From Apoderus coryli (taxonomy: Eukaryota; Arthropoda; Insecta; Coleoptera; Attelabidae), in contig OU452203.1 in NCBI GenBank assembly GCA_911728435.2, positions 15,025,651 to 15,089,650 of the forward strand: a DNA stretch of 64,000 bases, read 5' to 3'. Each line of letters starts with the position of its first letter. Position 1 is the stretch's first letter. Of this stretch, positions 11,241 to 24,252 are shown piece by piece. A model generated the notes under the pieces. The model worked only from the letters and a program-made list of their open reading frames with translations. It was not told where the DNA came from and did no database searches. The position numbers were made by a program, and so were the translations under genes.

Positions 11241-14235
11241 ATTTTATAAGAAATTACTTTTGGATCATAAGTATTGAATATTTATGTGACGTTAAAAAAT
11301 ATAATAAATAGAGACAACAAGATGTTTTTGGTGACATCTAGTGTGAGCAGGCAATATTCCCGGTGAAACACAAACGATGGCCGGACGAGAAGCCACAATT
11401 CCATCATATCCTATTGCCAACACTAGATGCGCGGGAGGCTATATTTGTAAATTGCTTGTTACATAAAGTAACAAGACTTTTAGTTATGTTGGAAATTTGA
11501 GTCACACCACCATGCATTCACCAGACGGGCTGTTTCGTTGATCCAATAAATATAATCTAATTTTTAAGTTGAAAAAGGCAATAAGCCACATTTTTTTTAA
11601 CCAAAATTGACTAGTTTTTTGTTACCTAGTGGCTGGCAATTTGTCGAAGACATATCTTTGACCTCTACAACTGATAACAGAAATTGTGGTAGAAAGCCAG
11701 CATAATAAATGTGCTCATAGATTCGATCCATAATTTAAGTTCTCGTCAACTAGCTCAACTATAACGTAAAATGCCTTTAGCTTTTCTATTTTACTAACTC
11801 AACTCAACTTTCAAAATTTCTCGATATTTAGCATTACTCCATTTAAATTTCAAGTATATTCTGTGAAACCTGTGTGATTGACTCGATTTCTTTCCACATC
11901 AGTGTAATAATTTGTTTGGAAAAGTTTTTATAGGAAAGGGACATTTTTCACAGCTGCCGCATACTCGTAATTGTTTAAATTCATGAACTTTGCGGCACAC
12001 GCGAAAAGTTTGTTAATTTATGGTGTCTAGAAAACGTATGGGTAGATTTAATTTACCGACTGCGCCATGCGAGAGAGACCCATACTCACATTACACCTAA
12101 CCTAATATGTGAAAATTTTCTGTATCATATATTTAAACAGAAAAGAGAGGATTTTATAATACGTGTCCACTACAATGACGCTTTTTTGTGATTGTTTTCT
12201 TTATTTGGTGCTTTGTGCTTTATTTCAGTCAGAATGTTAAGCATTTTTTGTTTGTTGGTTATTTTATTATAACCGAAATTTAAAATGCTTAGAATTTAAT
12301 CGTGCTATGGATGGTAAGTTATGCATTTTCGTAAAATATTGCAAATCTATACAAACACTAATTTTTAAATTTGACTAATCAGACCTTGCTCAATTCTAAG
12401 CTTAGAGACATCATGGATAAGAACAGGAAAGATAAATAATATGAAAAATTAGTCCATTCTGGTACGTGGATTTTATTTCGTTTGTTTATAGCGACTTAAA
12501 ATGAACTGACAAAAAAATGGCACGTCCTTGACCCTCTCACTCATAACTTATTTGGTGCGTATTAATATTTAACTCCAACAATCACATACAAGGCACGTTT
12601 TGTTGATATTAATATTGTATAATACATCACAACTCCACAGTAAAGTTACATATTATAACACTTTTGATTAATTTATACATCTAATCTGCTCTATATGGCA
12701 TAGGGTTTACAGCTAGGGATGAAAGAGACACTTTAACTAGATGGTTCTAATTTTTGTTCTATATTATCCCAATAGCAATTATTGTAATTATAACAGATTA
12801 CTATTTTAAATCAGGCATATGTTTCATAAGTAATAAATAAACATTTCACGGCATGCATCCTCAAAAGAATTATTATGAGCTGAATCTAAAATATGTTTAA
12901 TTCATAATTTTGTAATCTAGTAAATACAAGAAACCAAGCTGTTTTTGTCGAAATTTAGTGGTTTCGATATTTTAATGCATATTTGAGTAAAAAAGAAGAT
13001 AAGGTAATATTCTCTATGACCTTTTCACTTTTCCAAAGACCAGTATTATATGAGTTGGGAATAAACGTTTATATAGGGCTTATTTTATATTTGAACTTAG
13101 AGTTTTATTTTAGCCCACTGTGAATTCGTACAATAAACGAAATATGCTTATCAAAAATATTATTCTTTACATCTGAAAATTAATTATTAATATTTTCTTT
13201 ATTATTAGTATTTATCAAAGACTTATTTTGCCAAAATACAAAAATTGTATTTTTTATTTTTAAATTTAAAAAACTAAAATGTTTAATTCTTCTTGTAATG
13301 TTTACATAATATGAGTAAGATAAAATCACTTAGTATTGGATCAGGTATATAAACCCAATCTGTATGGGTATTAATGGCGTAGTTCCTCTAAATTTTGCAT
13401 TAAAAAATGAGAGATTACCAAAAAAATATGCCCATATGAATGTTGGCACACATTTGTTGAAAAACACAGGTCTAAACTCAAATTTATGATTTTCAGGGAT
13501 AGTTAAGGTTAATAACGTTATATTAGTTTTCCCTTACTGAACCTTTTGAATGTTTCTTGATGCTGCTTATAACTAAATTTAAATTTACGCTTAGATCGGA
13601 CTGAATGGTAGCAGATCAGTACATCTCAATATTCACATTTAAGACGTGTAATCCGCTCTTACAGTTGAAGTATTTTTTGTCTTGTGTTTGACTTTTTATT
13701 ATGTATGACACCTAGGGGATTTCGACCTTTTAATAAAGTTATTTATGGGGGTGACAATTTTTTTGTTCGGATTAGTTAGATTTAGTAGGAATTTACCAAC
13801 AGCCATAACCAGCGAACGTAATATGTTGTTCATCTTTATCTACTCATGCATGTTTGGTGGTTGAACATAGTGCAACATCTGCTTTTCTTGGTGAATTCTA
13901 TTTACATACACTTATGGAGTTTTTGGCGATATTGGAAAACATAGAAATTCTTAAATTTAATCAATGAAAAACCGTTCATAGTATGCTAATGCATAATAAA
14001 TCAATAATATACAAGCAAAGTACAACTAAAACTTAGGAGCAGTAAAAAAATACATTTAAAAGAGTGAGTCATGACTAAGATTTTTGTTTAAGTCTGAGAG
14101 TATGAAAATCATTTCAGATTTTAAAACACCTCCAATTATAATGGAGTATATATGTATTAAACATAAATTTATCCATTCCGGGTAATAAATGAGTATAACC
14201 TTTGACATAGATAGTGGGGTAGATAATTCGATACT
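11241..14235. other. Long AT-rich stretch without recognisable genes
   Basis: No ORF of convincing composition, no clear repeat. A short CACCTAACCTAA near 12092 is the common insect telomere-like pentamer. Confidence 0.4.
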
Positions 14236-14239
14236 CTGG

Positions 14240-14660
14240 AATATATTTAATATGAGTAGCTTGGGGTTCCGTGGAGTCTTTGCTTCCTTGAAATTTTTGT
14301 ACGGTCTTCTAAACGGTAAAATCGATTGGCCTGACTTGCTGGCTGAGATTGGTATAAATGGTCCACGACTGGAGAGTCGTAACAGTTTGATGTTTTACTG
14401 GAGACATCCTGTTACTTATCTATAAACGAAATCATCAGCTTTTGTGTTGTGCAATAATTTATAAATGATTTGGAACGCCGGTGATATATTTAATTGTTCG
14501 GTGCACGATTTGATGGAGACTACTCGTAATTGTTGTTTGGTGTGATGTAAAATGTAAATTATGAGGTCTTTATCTGAATTTGAATTGTAATTTTGTGTAA
14601 TCTCATTCCTCTTAAGTTGAGGCACATTGCATATTGTTTCTGTTAGCTAGGTTTCATTTA
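14240..14660 (+). mobile_element. 3' fragment of a non-LTR retrotransposon
   Basis: The end of an RT-type ORF (stop near 14425): FLYGLLNGKIDWPDLL followed by a short GPRLESRNSLMFY segment, a pattern common at the C-termini of insect Jockey/CR1-like ORF2 proteins (FLYKLLNGxIDxPELL, then PxxxxRN). After a frame change GDIFNCSVHDL follows, also typical. The RT catalytic core is absent, so this is a 5'-truncated, decayed copy; its limits are approximate. Confidence 0.55.
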
Positions 14661-17600
14661 TTATAACATTAGGTCTGTAAGTTTTATTATTGAGCATAAA
14701 TTAATTAATCCGTTATAGTTGTATTATCTTATCAATTTTTCTTGAATTAGCTATTCATATACCCATAAAATCGAGTGGGCAGGATAGCAACCCTATTGAA
14801 AATATAAAGATAATCGTAGTTCGTAAGGCAAAAAATTCAGAAAACAATCCAAAATAATCTTAAATATTCAAAGGTAGATGCCGATTAAGTCTGCTCTCAC
14901 CAGACCGTGGCTGAATACCACCATAATGATACGAAATGGGACACCACACGCTAACTTTCTTAAAATCGTACTTTATCGGTAATTTTACGAGAAAGGTATA
15001 CCAGTACTTGTAAAATTGTATTCGTCTGAGAAAATTATATTTTTTGTGGATATTTCTATTCTCTAGAATTTTTTTCACCTAAACAGACACAAAATTGAAA
15101 AATTTGAACTTCATCTCCTTCTTTTAGCGTATGGGAAAACCTGGCGTTTGGTTTTACATCTTTCGAAATGTGATTTACTACATCCTAGTTCATCCGACCG
15201 TTTTCTTTTTTTAACCGACTTCAAATAGAATTTATATTCACAGATTTCTGCGTCAATTTTGAACCGATTTTAAATATTTTTTGTTTGTTTGAAAGGGTAT
15301 ACTTTCGAGGTGGTCCCATTGTCATGAAGTCATAATCTGATGAGGGTATCCCGTAGAAATCGAGAAATACACAAATTTTATAGGCATGTACAATTTATTT
15401 GTTGAACTCTCTCATATCAAATGAAATCTCTTCTTGATTCAGGTGTTTGAGTCAGAGAATCATTACTTCATGCTGCTGAGCTGACGAAAGAAGCCATATC
15501 ACTCCTTAACTGTTGCGGAGATTTAATAAAAGATTGAAAATTTGGTTTTTAGGTTAAATTTAAAAACCAAATTTGCAGTTAAGAACTTTAAAATTTTCTA
15601 TCTTTTATTAAATCATTGATCATGATTATATAAGAAGAAATACTTGTATAGCAAATTATCAATATATAACTAATTGTGTTAGCTTTAAGTTAATTTTTAT
15701 TTTATTTTGTTGAGTACTTTTATGTTCTGATCTTCCGTAAATTTTCTTTCCATAGGGTACCTGTATATATGTTTAAACTCCTATAACCTGAAAGATTTAT
15801 ATAATAATGTCACTGATGATGGAATAATATATTCCGAACCATGTCTGGTTAGATATAAAGAACATATTTTGTCAAAAGTTTGAACTTGATTAATAAATAT
15901 CTCCCGCTCCTAATAATCTTTGTCCTAATAATAATAATTTAAGTAAGCGGAGAGGTTCTGCGATCGAGAGTAAATGGACAATTAGGGTAAAAGGTATTTG
16001 CTATGCCGTTTTTGTCTAAATTTGTGTCTCTTAAAAAATCTTTCTAAAATATGCCTAGTAAACAACATCTATGATAATCAAAATGCAAAATATGTATCAA
16101 TATTCATTATATCAAAAGTTATTGGATCAACTAAATGAATTTATTCTCAAAATTTATCTGCTACATATTATAACCATAAATCAACCCTGCATCGCTAAAA
16201 AACCCTTTGATAAACACAAACAAAAACTTACACTATTGCCGCAAAATTGCCGACTAGTTCCGACAACACAGCAGCGTCGCGATGCTCTAATATTTTCCAC
16301 TAAATGTAGCTTCGTAACGGTTTTTCTTCGTTGCGTCGATTCAGTTTATCGCATCGTGGCTTTAACGCAAGACGCACAGGTGGTTTTTCCGGAAAACTCT
16401 CATTTATTATCGCGCGTACATCGGGCAATCAACGAGAACACGCATATATCATTGTGTTTTTAAAATTAAAACTGTTGTTGTGAATTTCTCTATTCTAATT
16501 GTACCTATAGAAAAACATTAAAATTAACATTTTTAGTACACAGTTTTTAGTGCATAAAAAATAATTCAAATAGTATCAACTAACGTTTGTCGTGATCAAC
16601 AAACAAATTTTGCTCTTCCAACTAGTAAGTACTTTCACATTTCTTGCAAATAAGTATTTTTCAGCTAGTAAAACATATTACTATAAATATATCTATGTTT
16701 TTTTGGAAAAATAGAGGCTCTAATAAAATAATTTTTGAAATTACGATTCTATCTACTAACATCCTAAGTTTAATTATGCACTTAAAACTTTTGAAAGATA
16801 GGATATCGTTGTTATATTTTCAAGGTTGAAAGACTCTCTAGCACATCTAACTGCATGATATCATTGGAGCTTCTTTATGCTATGATTGATTTTCCAATAA
16901 TTTCGGTATATTTAAAAAAGTCTAGATGGAAGTTAGATTTTCCAAAAATACGGAGCCATGTCAAAGATGTCACCGGCGGGGTACCTATACATTAAAATAA
17001 TTTGTTAAACAAACAAAACAGATGAGTCTCTAATCTTATTCAAAATTATTATTTAATATATATGTTGCATGAAGAACGAAAACCAGAAGCATTTTGTCCC
17101 CTTTAAATCCTCAGATACATAACGTGGTATCGGCTATTTTTTCATTTCTCTTTCCATATATTTCAATTCCACATCATTAGATTTCATTTCACATCACTGC
17201 AATCTCGTAGAATCGTAGCATCCCAGCTTTTGCTTTTTAATATTATTGATTGCCTTTGATTTTAACTCATATCTATTTAGAAATTCTCAAATTCATGCAA
17301 ACTATGAGGGTGTTCTATATATATCTATATATCTATATTCTATATATATCGAAAGCTTCGGACTTATGTAACATTTATGACTTTCAAAAGAATCTTAATT
17401 GGTTTGGTGAAAAATTAACAGTTAAATAAGTAATAAAACTATAACGTTTATTTGTATTTCGTGTATAACATTTAATCTTAAATAAAAAACACAGTCTTCA
17501 TAGGCATCATCAGGGATTTTTCCTATCTGCAGGGAAGAAAAACTAACATAACTAAAAAAATACTTAAAAGAATATAAAATTAAACCACACATAAATCTAA

Positions 17601-17782
17601 CAAATCCAAATAACTTCGACAACATACACATACATAGCACATGAAAAAATATGAAAAAAAAGTGTCCATATTGTCGTGGAGTGTTGAATTAAGAAACTTT
17701 GAATCAAAGAAGTCTCATCCACAAAACACCTTTAAAACCACGGGGTTATTTATAATAATAATGGAAAAATTTTTGTTACTGG
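14661..17782. other. Non-coding stretch; one CpG-richer patch
   Basis: No recognised gene. At 16200-16460 base composition becomes richer in C+G with several CpG (CAGCGTCGCGATGC) and a 130-codon open frame spans 16071-16463 (+), but the peptide resembles nothing I know and no splice context is convincing. Confidence 0.35.
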
Positions 17783-19133
17783 ACAGTGTGTCCCCGGATA
17801 GGTGAAACCACTCCGGTAAAAGACAAAAAAATTTCGAATTTTACTTTGATCTTCTGCGTTCCAGCCCTGCTTGGTTTGAAACTAACTCGAGCCAAAATTT
17901 TAGTTTTTAAAAATCAAGTATGCCTTGGAAATTTTGAAAATACTGTCTCCTTTCGATTAAAGTTACGAAACTTTTTTTTTAAGAAAAAAGTTATTCAGAA
18001 TGATATCCTAGGCCTATTTTTTTTCCTTTTTTCTCTCTTTTTCCTTTGAAAAGTGCCTTTCTGGTAGCAAATACTCCAAAATAATATTTAAGTTGTTTAG
18101 AAAAAGAAGCTAAATAAGAGAGTAAAATTTGAAAGTTTTCTGTCCATATTTTGAATTTTATCTTTCGTTTTTCTCGTTTGAAAAGATAAAAATAAAAAAA
18201 TCATGTTTAATTTATATATAAATTTGTAATTAATACAATTTGGAATAATAGACACTTGCTTCGTCGCCCTCTTCCAATGTTATGTCACAATTTGAATTTT
18301 GTTCGTTTTAAAAATCCTGTGCAATCGACTTCTGCTGATATCTGTATTTTTGCTTCGACGCCTTAATGACATTTTAGAATTGCCTTTTAACAAATGAAGA
18401 ACAACTAAGGTATCTGCGTCATTTTCATCGAGTTTCTTCTTCTTTTTCTTTTTATCAATAATATTTGCATTTACGAAAAATCTTTTGATCAGTAGCCACA
18501 AGGTATACTTTTGCTTACTTCAATGTTAGGAGATTTTTCATTAAATACTAATTCCGCTACTAATTGATCCCAAAGCATTGAACCAAATACATTTTTTCTT
18601 CTTTCAGCATTATTATTAAACCTTAAAATCATCCGTCGACAGTCAACAAAATTCATTGTTTATTTTTATTTTCCATGGCATATTTCTAAATAAAAATTTA
18701 TTTAAAAAATATTTAGATTTTTAATAATTTATTGTTATTACAAATTGTTATTTAAATTAAACTTGATATATTCGAGAATTTTTTATTTGACAGTTCAAAT
18801 TAACGGGAAACAAGAAAAATATAAAATTCAAAATATGGACAAACTGGCTTTCAAACTTTACCGTCTTATTCACCTTCTTTTTCTTCAACTTTCGTCATAA
18901 CATTTTGAAGCTTTGTACAGTTACTCAGTTTTTGATTCTGCATAAATCTTCATCTGAAAGGACACTTTGCTATAGAGTATTTTCAAAATTTGCAAGGCAT
19001 ACTTACTTGATTTTTAAAAACTAAAATTATGCCTCGAATCAGCCTCAAACCAAGAAGACCTAGACCCAGAAGATCAAATTTAAACTTGGAAAATTGTTAT
19101 CTTTTACAAAAGTCGTTTCACATATCCACTGTA
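17783..19133 (-). mobile_element. DNA transposon with long inverted repeats, internally deleted
   Basis: The two ends are long imperfect inverted copies of each other: left arm 17783-18180, right arm 18803-19133. Shared blocks include ACAGTG at the very ends, TTGATCTTCTG, CTTGGTTTGA, AATTTTAGTTTTTAAAAATC, TATGCCTTG, AAATTTTGAAAATACT and GTCCATATTTTGAATTTTAT. A terminal CAGTG next to a TA-like target is usual for mariner/Tc1-type elements. The 620-bp interior reads on the minus strand as the N-terminal part of a transposase. The catalytic region is missing, so this is a non-autonomous deletion derivative. Confidence 0.7.
18280..18660 (-). pseudogene. Transposase N-terminal (helix-turn-helix) remnant
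   Basis: Two overlapping minus-strand frames. The first, from an ATG near 18657, begins MNFVDCRRMILRFNNNAERR; the second (18501-18280) contains a Lys run and then SLRRRSKNTDISRSRLHRI, which has the shape of the helix-turn-helix in Tc1/mariner-like transposases (family: SLRxxAxExxISxSSVHRI). No DDE region follows before the inverted repeat. It lies exactly between the two arms of the 17783-19133 element. Confidence 0.5.
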
Positions 19134-20652
19134 TAGCGCTAAATGTTATTTTTAATCATAAATATTAACCTTTGCCGAAAATTATTTAACATTATAATAA
19201 CCAAAAAAACTGTTCCCATAAGGTGCGACTATGATAATCAATTTGAATCCTAATTGCATCAATTTAAAAATATTAGTGTTACTAAGATTAACTTGGAGTA
19301 TTTACACATTTCTCATTAGATGTTATTTCTATTCTAATCTCTATATATCGTCAAAGAGACTAATAATTATACTCTCACAAAGGACAGGCAAACTTTCTTG
19401 TTAGCAGTAAGTTAAATTATTATTTTAAGGTAACATTTTTTTAATCATTATTTTTTCTTCACTGCAAATATGAAAAAACCTCTGGTGATACCTATTTAGG
19501 CAAAAGCGTTCGTATTTTTGTTGTGTGGTTAAGATTATTATATTATACATTCTAGTTTTATTTAAATTGTACAATTATTTACTAATAATTATTAGTTTAA
19601 ATATATATTTGTCGTGTAATTGGATGTATTCCTGTTGGGCAATAATTATTATTAAAACATTAAAAGATATGATTTTGTATAAATTTTCACCAGTTTAAAA
19701 CAAATTGTCCGGATTTTTTTTATGAAAATCTACCTAATAGTCAATATGCTGTTATCACAGATAAAGTCATCAAAGGTAAAATTAAAATTAAAGTAACAAC
19801 GGTAGAACTGATGCTTACTTTGCATATGTTTAAATACGGTCCTGCTTACTTGATGCATTCACTATAGAATGAAAATTAAATGATATTTTCCATTAAAGTA
19901 ATGAAACTATAAAAGCATGTATAGCAACAAGTTATTGTCTAGGCAACAACATATTATTATTCTAATATTGAAATAGCTGTAACCAGTAAATTCTCAAAAA
20001 CAAATTTGAAAATTATGTCAAGAATGATGGATTGAATTCATATTACATATGAATGAAGTTATTGACATTCTGTCGAAGTTACCGATAGTATATAGCTTTT
20101 TATACAGGACCAAAAGTCAAGCAAAAATGCGATAACATTTGAACGAAAAATTGTTGGAACCAACGCCACTTTTGGTTTTAAGTTGCCCGTTTTTGACGTA
20201 ACAAAAATGTACAGGAGCGATCGTGTACTAGATAAACGAAATTGCATAATAGGTTTTTCTATGGAACTCCCTGTATATTAGTATTTTTCTATTGTCTATG
20301 AGATTCTAACAATATTTGATATGTTACAAATTTACCTAAAGTGGTTATACAGATATTTCCATAACGCACCCACTCTCAGTCTATTTGGGTCGCATTTGTG
20401 AATGGCCATATTTTTTCGAGATCACTTTAACAGGTCAACGGTATTTGCAATTTATAAGAAATGAATTGATTCCCAATTTATTTCCATATCCACGTAACCC
20501 TAACATTCCAGAAGATTCAATTTGGTCTCAATAAGATAGTGCGACTCCACACTTCAAGAATTCTTCTTCTACATGTCATATAAGTATAAGAATTTATACA
20601 TTTAGAAAATTTTATAATAATAAGATTTCTAAGATACAGAGTATACAATATA
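19134..20652. other. AT-rich non-coding stretch
   Basis: Nothing recognised between the two long-inverted-repeat transposons. Confidence 0.4.
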
Positions 20653-22942
20653 CAAGGTGATTTACGTAGTGCGTGCATTGAAGTTTTCCAACTTTCAGAT
20701 GGAGTAGAAACTTGATATTTAGTATGCTGCAGTAATCGATATTGTCAATTCGACCTATGGTATTTTTAGTCATCCAAATACACAGGGGGTGTCAAAAGTT
20801 GGTAGCAACTTTCATATTTTAAATGAAAACATACCTTTTTTTTCAAAGGAGTGGATTGCCCTTCTAATTCTGACTTTAAATAACGTAGGTTATGTTAACT
20901 GATCTTTTACGGTTTTTGACATATTATGTCGATTTTTCTGAGAATAATTACCAGTATTACATTACGAATAAAAAATTGTATCTTACAAACCATTCAAAAT
21001 TACGAAACCTAATTTGTGGAGCAGTTAGTCGGAAGTTCAGACTAACTCCGAATTTACCATCGATGGTCCCATTTTGTATCATATGGACGTAGCCGATATT
21101 CAATTGTCGCATTCAATAATTGTTAAAAAGATCTTTTTTTTTTAATGGCACCTTCCATTCCGAAGAAAGTTAAATTTTAGTATGAGTTATTCTCTATTCA
21201 TTCATTCATTCTCTATTCCTATCTTCAAACTCCATCAAATTCGTTTTAAAGAAGTGTGATATTGAAGTGGAGTAGAATGACAATATGTTCTTGAAATAAA
21301 AGGCGACATCCACGAAACAAATTTAATAGATCTCTCTAAAAATTGTATATCAACCAAACAGAACACTATCAAAAACAAGAAATGCCTTATTTTTCCGGGA
21401 TTCTTTACTTTTTCAAGTGTGCGATAGAAACAAAAGACAAATGAATTTAATAAGATGACATTCTGTAAAAATGATGTCGAATTGTGATAATTCTTAAATA
21501 CAAGTGATTCAAAAATGGCCAGTTATCGAAACGAAGTTGTGCTAGATTTGTTTGTAATCCATGGCATGTGTAAAAAAAAAATTCAACGAACTGTCCGTGA
21601 ATTTAATTTAAAATACCCAGACTTACTATTACTAACGCGTGGAAAGTTCTCACGATTAAAAAATAATTTTCTAGATTTTGAGAAAGTGACTAGATCCATT
21701 ATGAAATTTAAACCAATGCAGTAACTGGCGATGAAGATAGTGAAATTACCATACTCCAATATTTTCAAACAAATCCTCAAGCCTCAACACGAACGGCGTC
21801 TTTGGAATTGGGATTGTCTTACTCTACCATACAAACCATTACACACCGTCATAAGCTACATCCTCTTTCATTCATAAGACTGCAAAAATTACACCAAAGT
21901 GATTTTCTCCGTTGGGTAAACTTTTGCGAAGATATATTACTCAAAATACAAGAGCATGCCGGAATCTTAGAAAACATAATTTGGACTGTTGATACAAAGT
22001 TTTGTCTATAACAGGCGAAATAGACATTTTTGGGCTTCTACAATTTCACATATATAGTGTATGTGTTTTGTTTGGAAATGAACCAAGAAGTACGCTATTT
22101 CATTTACGATGAAAATTTGAATGGTGAAAATTACTTACATAATTTGCAAAACGTGGTAAAAACATTTCTAGACAATTCGCCACTGTCTGCAAGTTCATGG
22201 TACCAGATGTGTTGGGTTTGGTAGGGTTGGGTTGTAGTAGGGGCACCACCACAAAATACAAGAGCTGTAAATATCAAATTAACGTCCTTGTTGGATCACG
22301 GTTTGTGGGGAAATCAAGGACCATTTCTGTGGCCTGCAACATATCCAGATCTCACCCCTTTAGAATTTTATACTTGGGGTAGAGTGAAAGATTTGGTGTA
22401 TTCTTCACCACTCTCGATTCTAACGAAAACAGGAGGGCTACGCAATCTGTTGAAAGTAGTATGTTTGAACCAAAATAGTGCTCATTTTGAGCATTTAAGT
22501 TAGAGTTCTGTTGACATTGTTCTTGTTCGTTAATAATAATAATTTTTCGTTTAACTAAATAGAAATATCATATCATATGAAGTTATAATTAAATTATTAG
22601 AGCACACTTGAAAAAGTAAAGAATGGTTTGCAAGATAATTGTCTTTTCGTAAAGTACTACGGCGGCAATTATTTTCAGAAAACTCGACATAATATGTCAA
22701 AAGACGTAGAAGATAAGTTAAGAAAACTTAGGTTTTATAAAATCAGAATTAGAAGCGTAATCCACTCATGTGACGTAATGCATGTTTTCATTTGAAATAA
22801 AAAAGTTGTTACCGACTTTTGGCACACAAAAGTAGATATATATACTGGGCTAAATGCTTCTTAAATAGAATGGACAACATTGGTTATGTCAGCATACCAA
22901 ATTTCAAGTTTCTACTCCATGCACGGCCTACGTAAATGACCA
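20653..22942 (+). mobile_element. Tc1/mariner-like element with about 330-bp inverted repeats
   Basis: Left and right ends are inverted copies over about 330 bp: GGTNATTTACGTA, GGAGTAGAAACTTGA, TTTNGTATGCTG, AAATGAAAACAT, GAGTGGATT, TTCTAATTCTGA, TTTTGACATATTATGTCGA and CTTTACTTTTTCAAGTGTGC. The left arm has two insertions relative to the right: 22 bp near 20680 and about 400 bp between 20990 and 21395, which splits the arm so that its inner block sits at 21396-21425. TA dinucleotides at 20651-20652 and 22943-22944 would be the target duplication. A broken transposase gene lies inside. Confidence 0.75.
21515..22503 (+). pseudogene. Broken Tc1/mariner-like transposase (DUF4817-type N-terminus)
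   Basis: Starts with MASYRNEVVLDLFVIHGMCK and YPDLLLL, matching the N-terminal helical region seen in an insect transposase family. After a frame change follow GDEDSEITIL, FQTNPQASTRTASLELGLS (helix-turn-helix), FLRWVNFCEDILLK, then IIWTVDTKF where the family has WTDE. The second catalytic block survives only as GAPPQNTRAVN after stops, and the third as WPATYPDLTPLEFYTWGRV, where the usual catalytic Asp of PLDFY is Glu. At least four frameshifts or stops. It sits between the two inverted repeats of the same element. Dead copy. Confidence 0.7.
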
Positions 22943-24130
22943 TAATGAGTAGGTGGTACATAGTACTAACCCACTTCTTGCAAATTCAAATTTCGATACA
23001 GAAGTTTTATTTGATCCCCACTGATATCAAACCACTAAAAAACTAACCTAAAAATCGCCTGGAAAGGATCAATGTAATCTAAATCTTTTTAACAGTTAAT
23101 CAAAATAATCCTGTCCGATGAGAAATAATGATGATGATAAAAAAGTTTTATAAAACTTAATATGAAGAAAAACGTATAAGAATGATTTTAATAATTTGAT
23201 TTATTTAATCTTATGATAATGATTATATTATGTTGATTTCATGTAGCTACTTATACACTAGTATTAATTTTTTTGTGTCTAGGTAAACATATGAACAAAT
23301 TTGGTCCCTATTTAAATGAAATAGCCTAAAAAATGATAATTACAGACACCTGAAGAAGTTGACAAAAAGTTAACGGAACGTTGTGTTGTATTTGCAATTA
23401 AATCATGTCATGTTGTAATTTGCCAATAAACCCATAAGGAACAAAAAAAAAAAGTAATTATTGTTGATAATTGTCGCATTCCTATAGATATATTCCATAA
23501 TATTTTACTTATTGTTCTTCCGCAACTAACTCCTAGACGTTGTATTAAAACAAATGCTCTCAAAGAGTATTTTAAAATTCCGACATAGGTATTGCGAATA
23601 TAATTCTCTACAAAATAAAAATGCCACATGAACACAAATCCTCTTCATCCACCCCTCCCCAATAACATATACATATAAATGGAACTTATAAAACTTAAAT
23701 CCGAAAATAGGAAAACACTATTTTACCGTATTTTCAGACAACTAGGCAATATATTTTCATACAATTGTAATTTGGACGATGTGTGTAGTGTCTGACTGTC
23801 TATATACGTTTGTTAGTTTTGTGTTTTATGTTTTATTTTGTAAATGTAGTGCCATGCCGCAGTAAATATATAGAGCATACAATATGAAACAAATGAAAAA
23901 AATTCATGTATATTGTCATTTAAAAATTTCTACCATAAATTTTTAGTTTGAAAAATAGTCCGTCATCACATTGGACGATAGAAAAAACGTCCCCACCTCA
24001 CTGATATTTACTAAAGTAAAAATCAGTTTTCCGCCCGATTAAAAAAATGACATCTACGCAAAGTATCACGCCCATCATTAACTTAACAAGTTTACTTTTT
24101 AAAGAGTTTGAAAGATTTTGTGCATTTCAG
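22943..24130. other. AT-rich non-coding stretch upstream of distal RhoGEF exon
   Basis: Contains the hammerhead-like motif at 23350-23390; otherwise nothing recognised. It ends in the splice acceptor of the exon at 24131. Confidence 0.4.
23350..23390 (+). ncRNA. Decayed hammerhead-like motif
   Basis: CUGAAGA (23350-23356) is followed by a six-pair stem (GUUGAC/GUUAAC around AAAAA) and GGAAC in place of GAAAC, then GUU. The layout is that of a hammerhead core with one changed invariant base and a minimal AACGUU stem III. A related copy is at 35061. Confidence 0.35.
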
Positions 24131-24252
24131 ACAGCGATAACAAGAGAGTTGGAAGCTCATCAAGCTCCAGCACTGAAAGATTAGGCAGGCTCTATGGATA
24201 CAAAATGGACAAAAAGGAATTCAGCGGACCTAATCCGCTATTGGCATCATAA
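24131..24252 (+). CDS. Probable alternative terminal exon of the RhoGEF gene
   Basis: A good 3' splice site (TTGTGCATTTCAG) precedes 2 nt plus 39 codons ending in TAA at 24250-24252. The peptide is Ser-rich at first (SSSSSSTERLGRLYGY) and ends KKEFSGPNPLLAS; composition and codon use look coding, unlike the flanks. The acceptor phase fits an upstream exon ending one nucleotide into a codon: the RhoGEF exon ending at 3038 does so, and G+AC gives Asp. A cryptic donor after SVG inside the exon at 3929 would also fit. No other gene on this strand lies between, so I infer a long isoform of the same gene with an intron of about 21 kb (or 20 kb from the second donor). AATAAA at 24494-24499 could serve its 3' end. 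It could instead end a different gene with unseen exons in the repeats. Confidence 0.6.

Noticed and set aside
15341..15372. CTGATGA with GGG/CCC stem and a nearby GAAA
   Set aside because: Extra bases between stem and GAAA break the hammerhead geometry; chance match likely.
16071..16463. 130-codon open frame, CpG-richer than surroundings
   Set aside because: No recognisable domain or splice context; could be a promoter or exon but nothing in the sequence decides.
17500..17530. CCTGATGATGCC on the minus strand
   Set aside because: No stem II partner and no GAAAC downstream.
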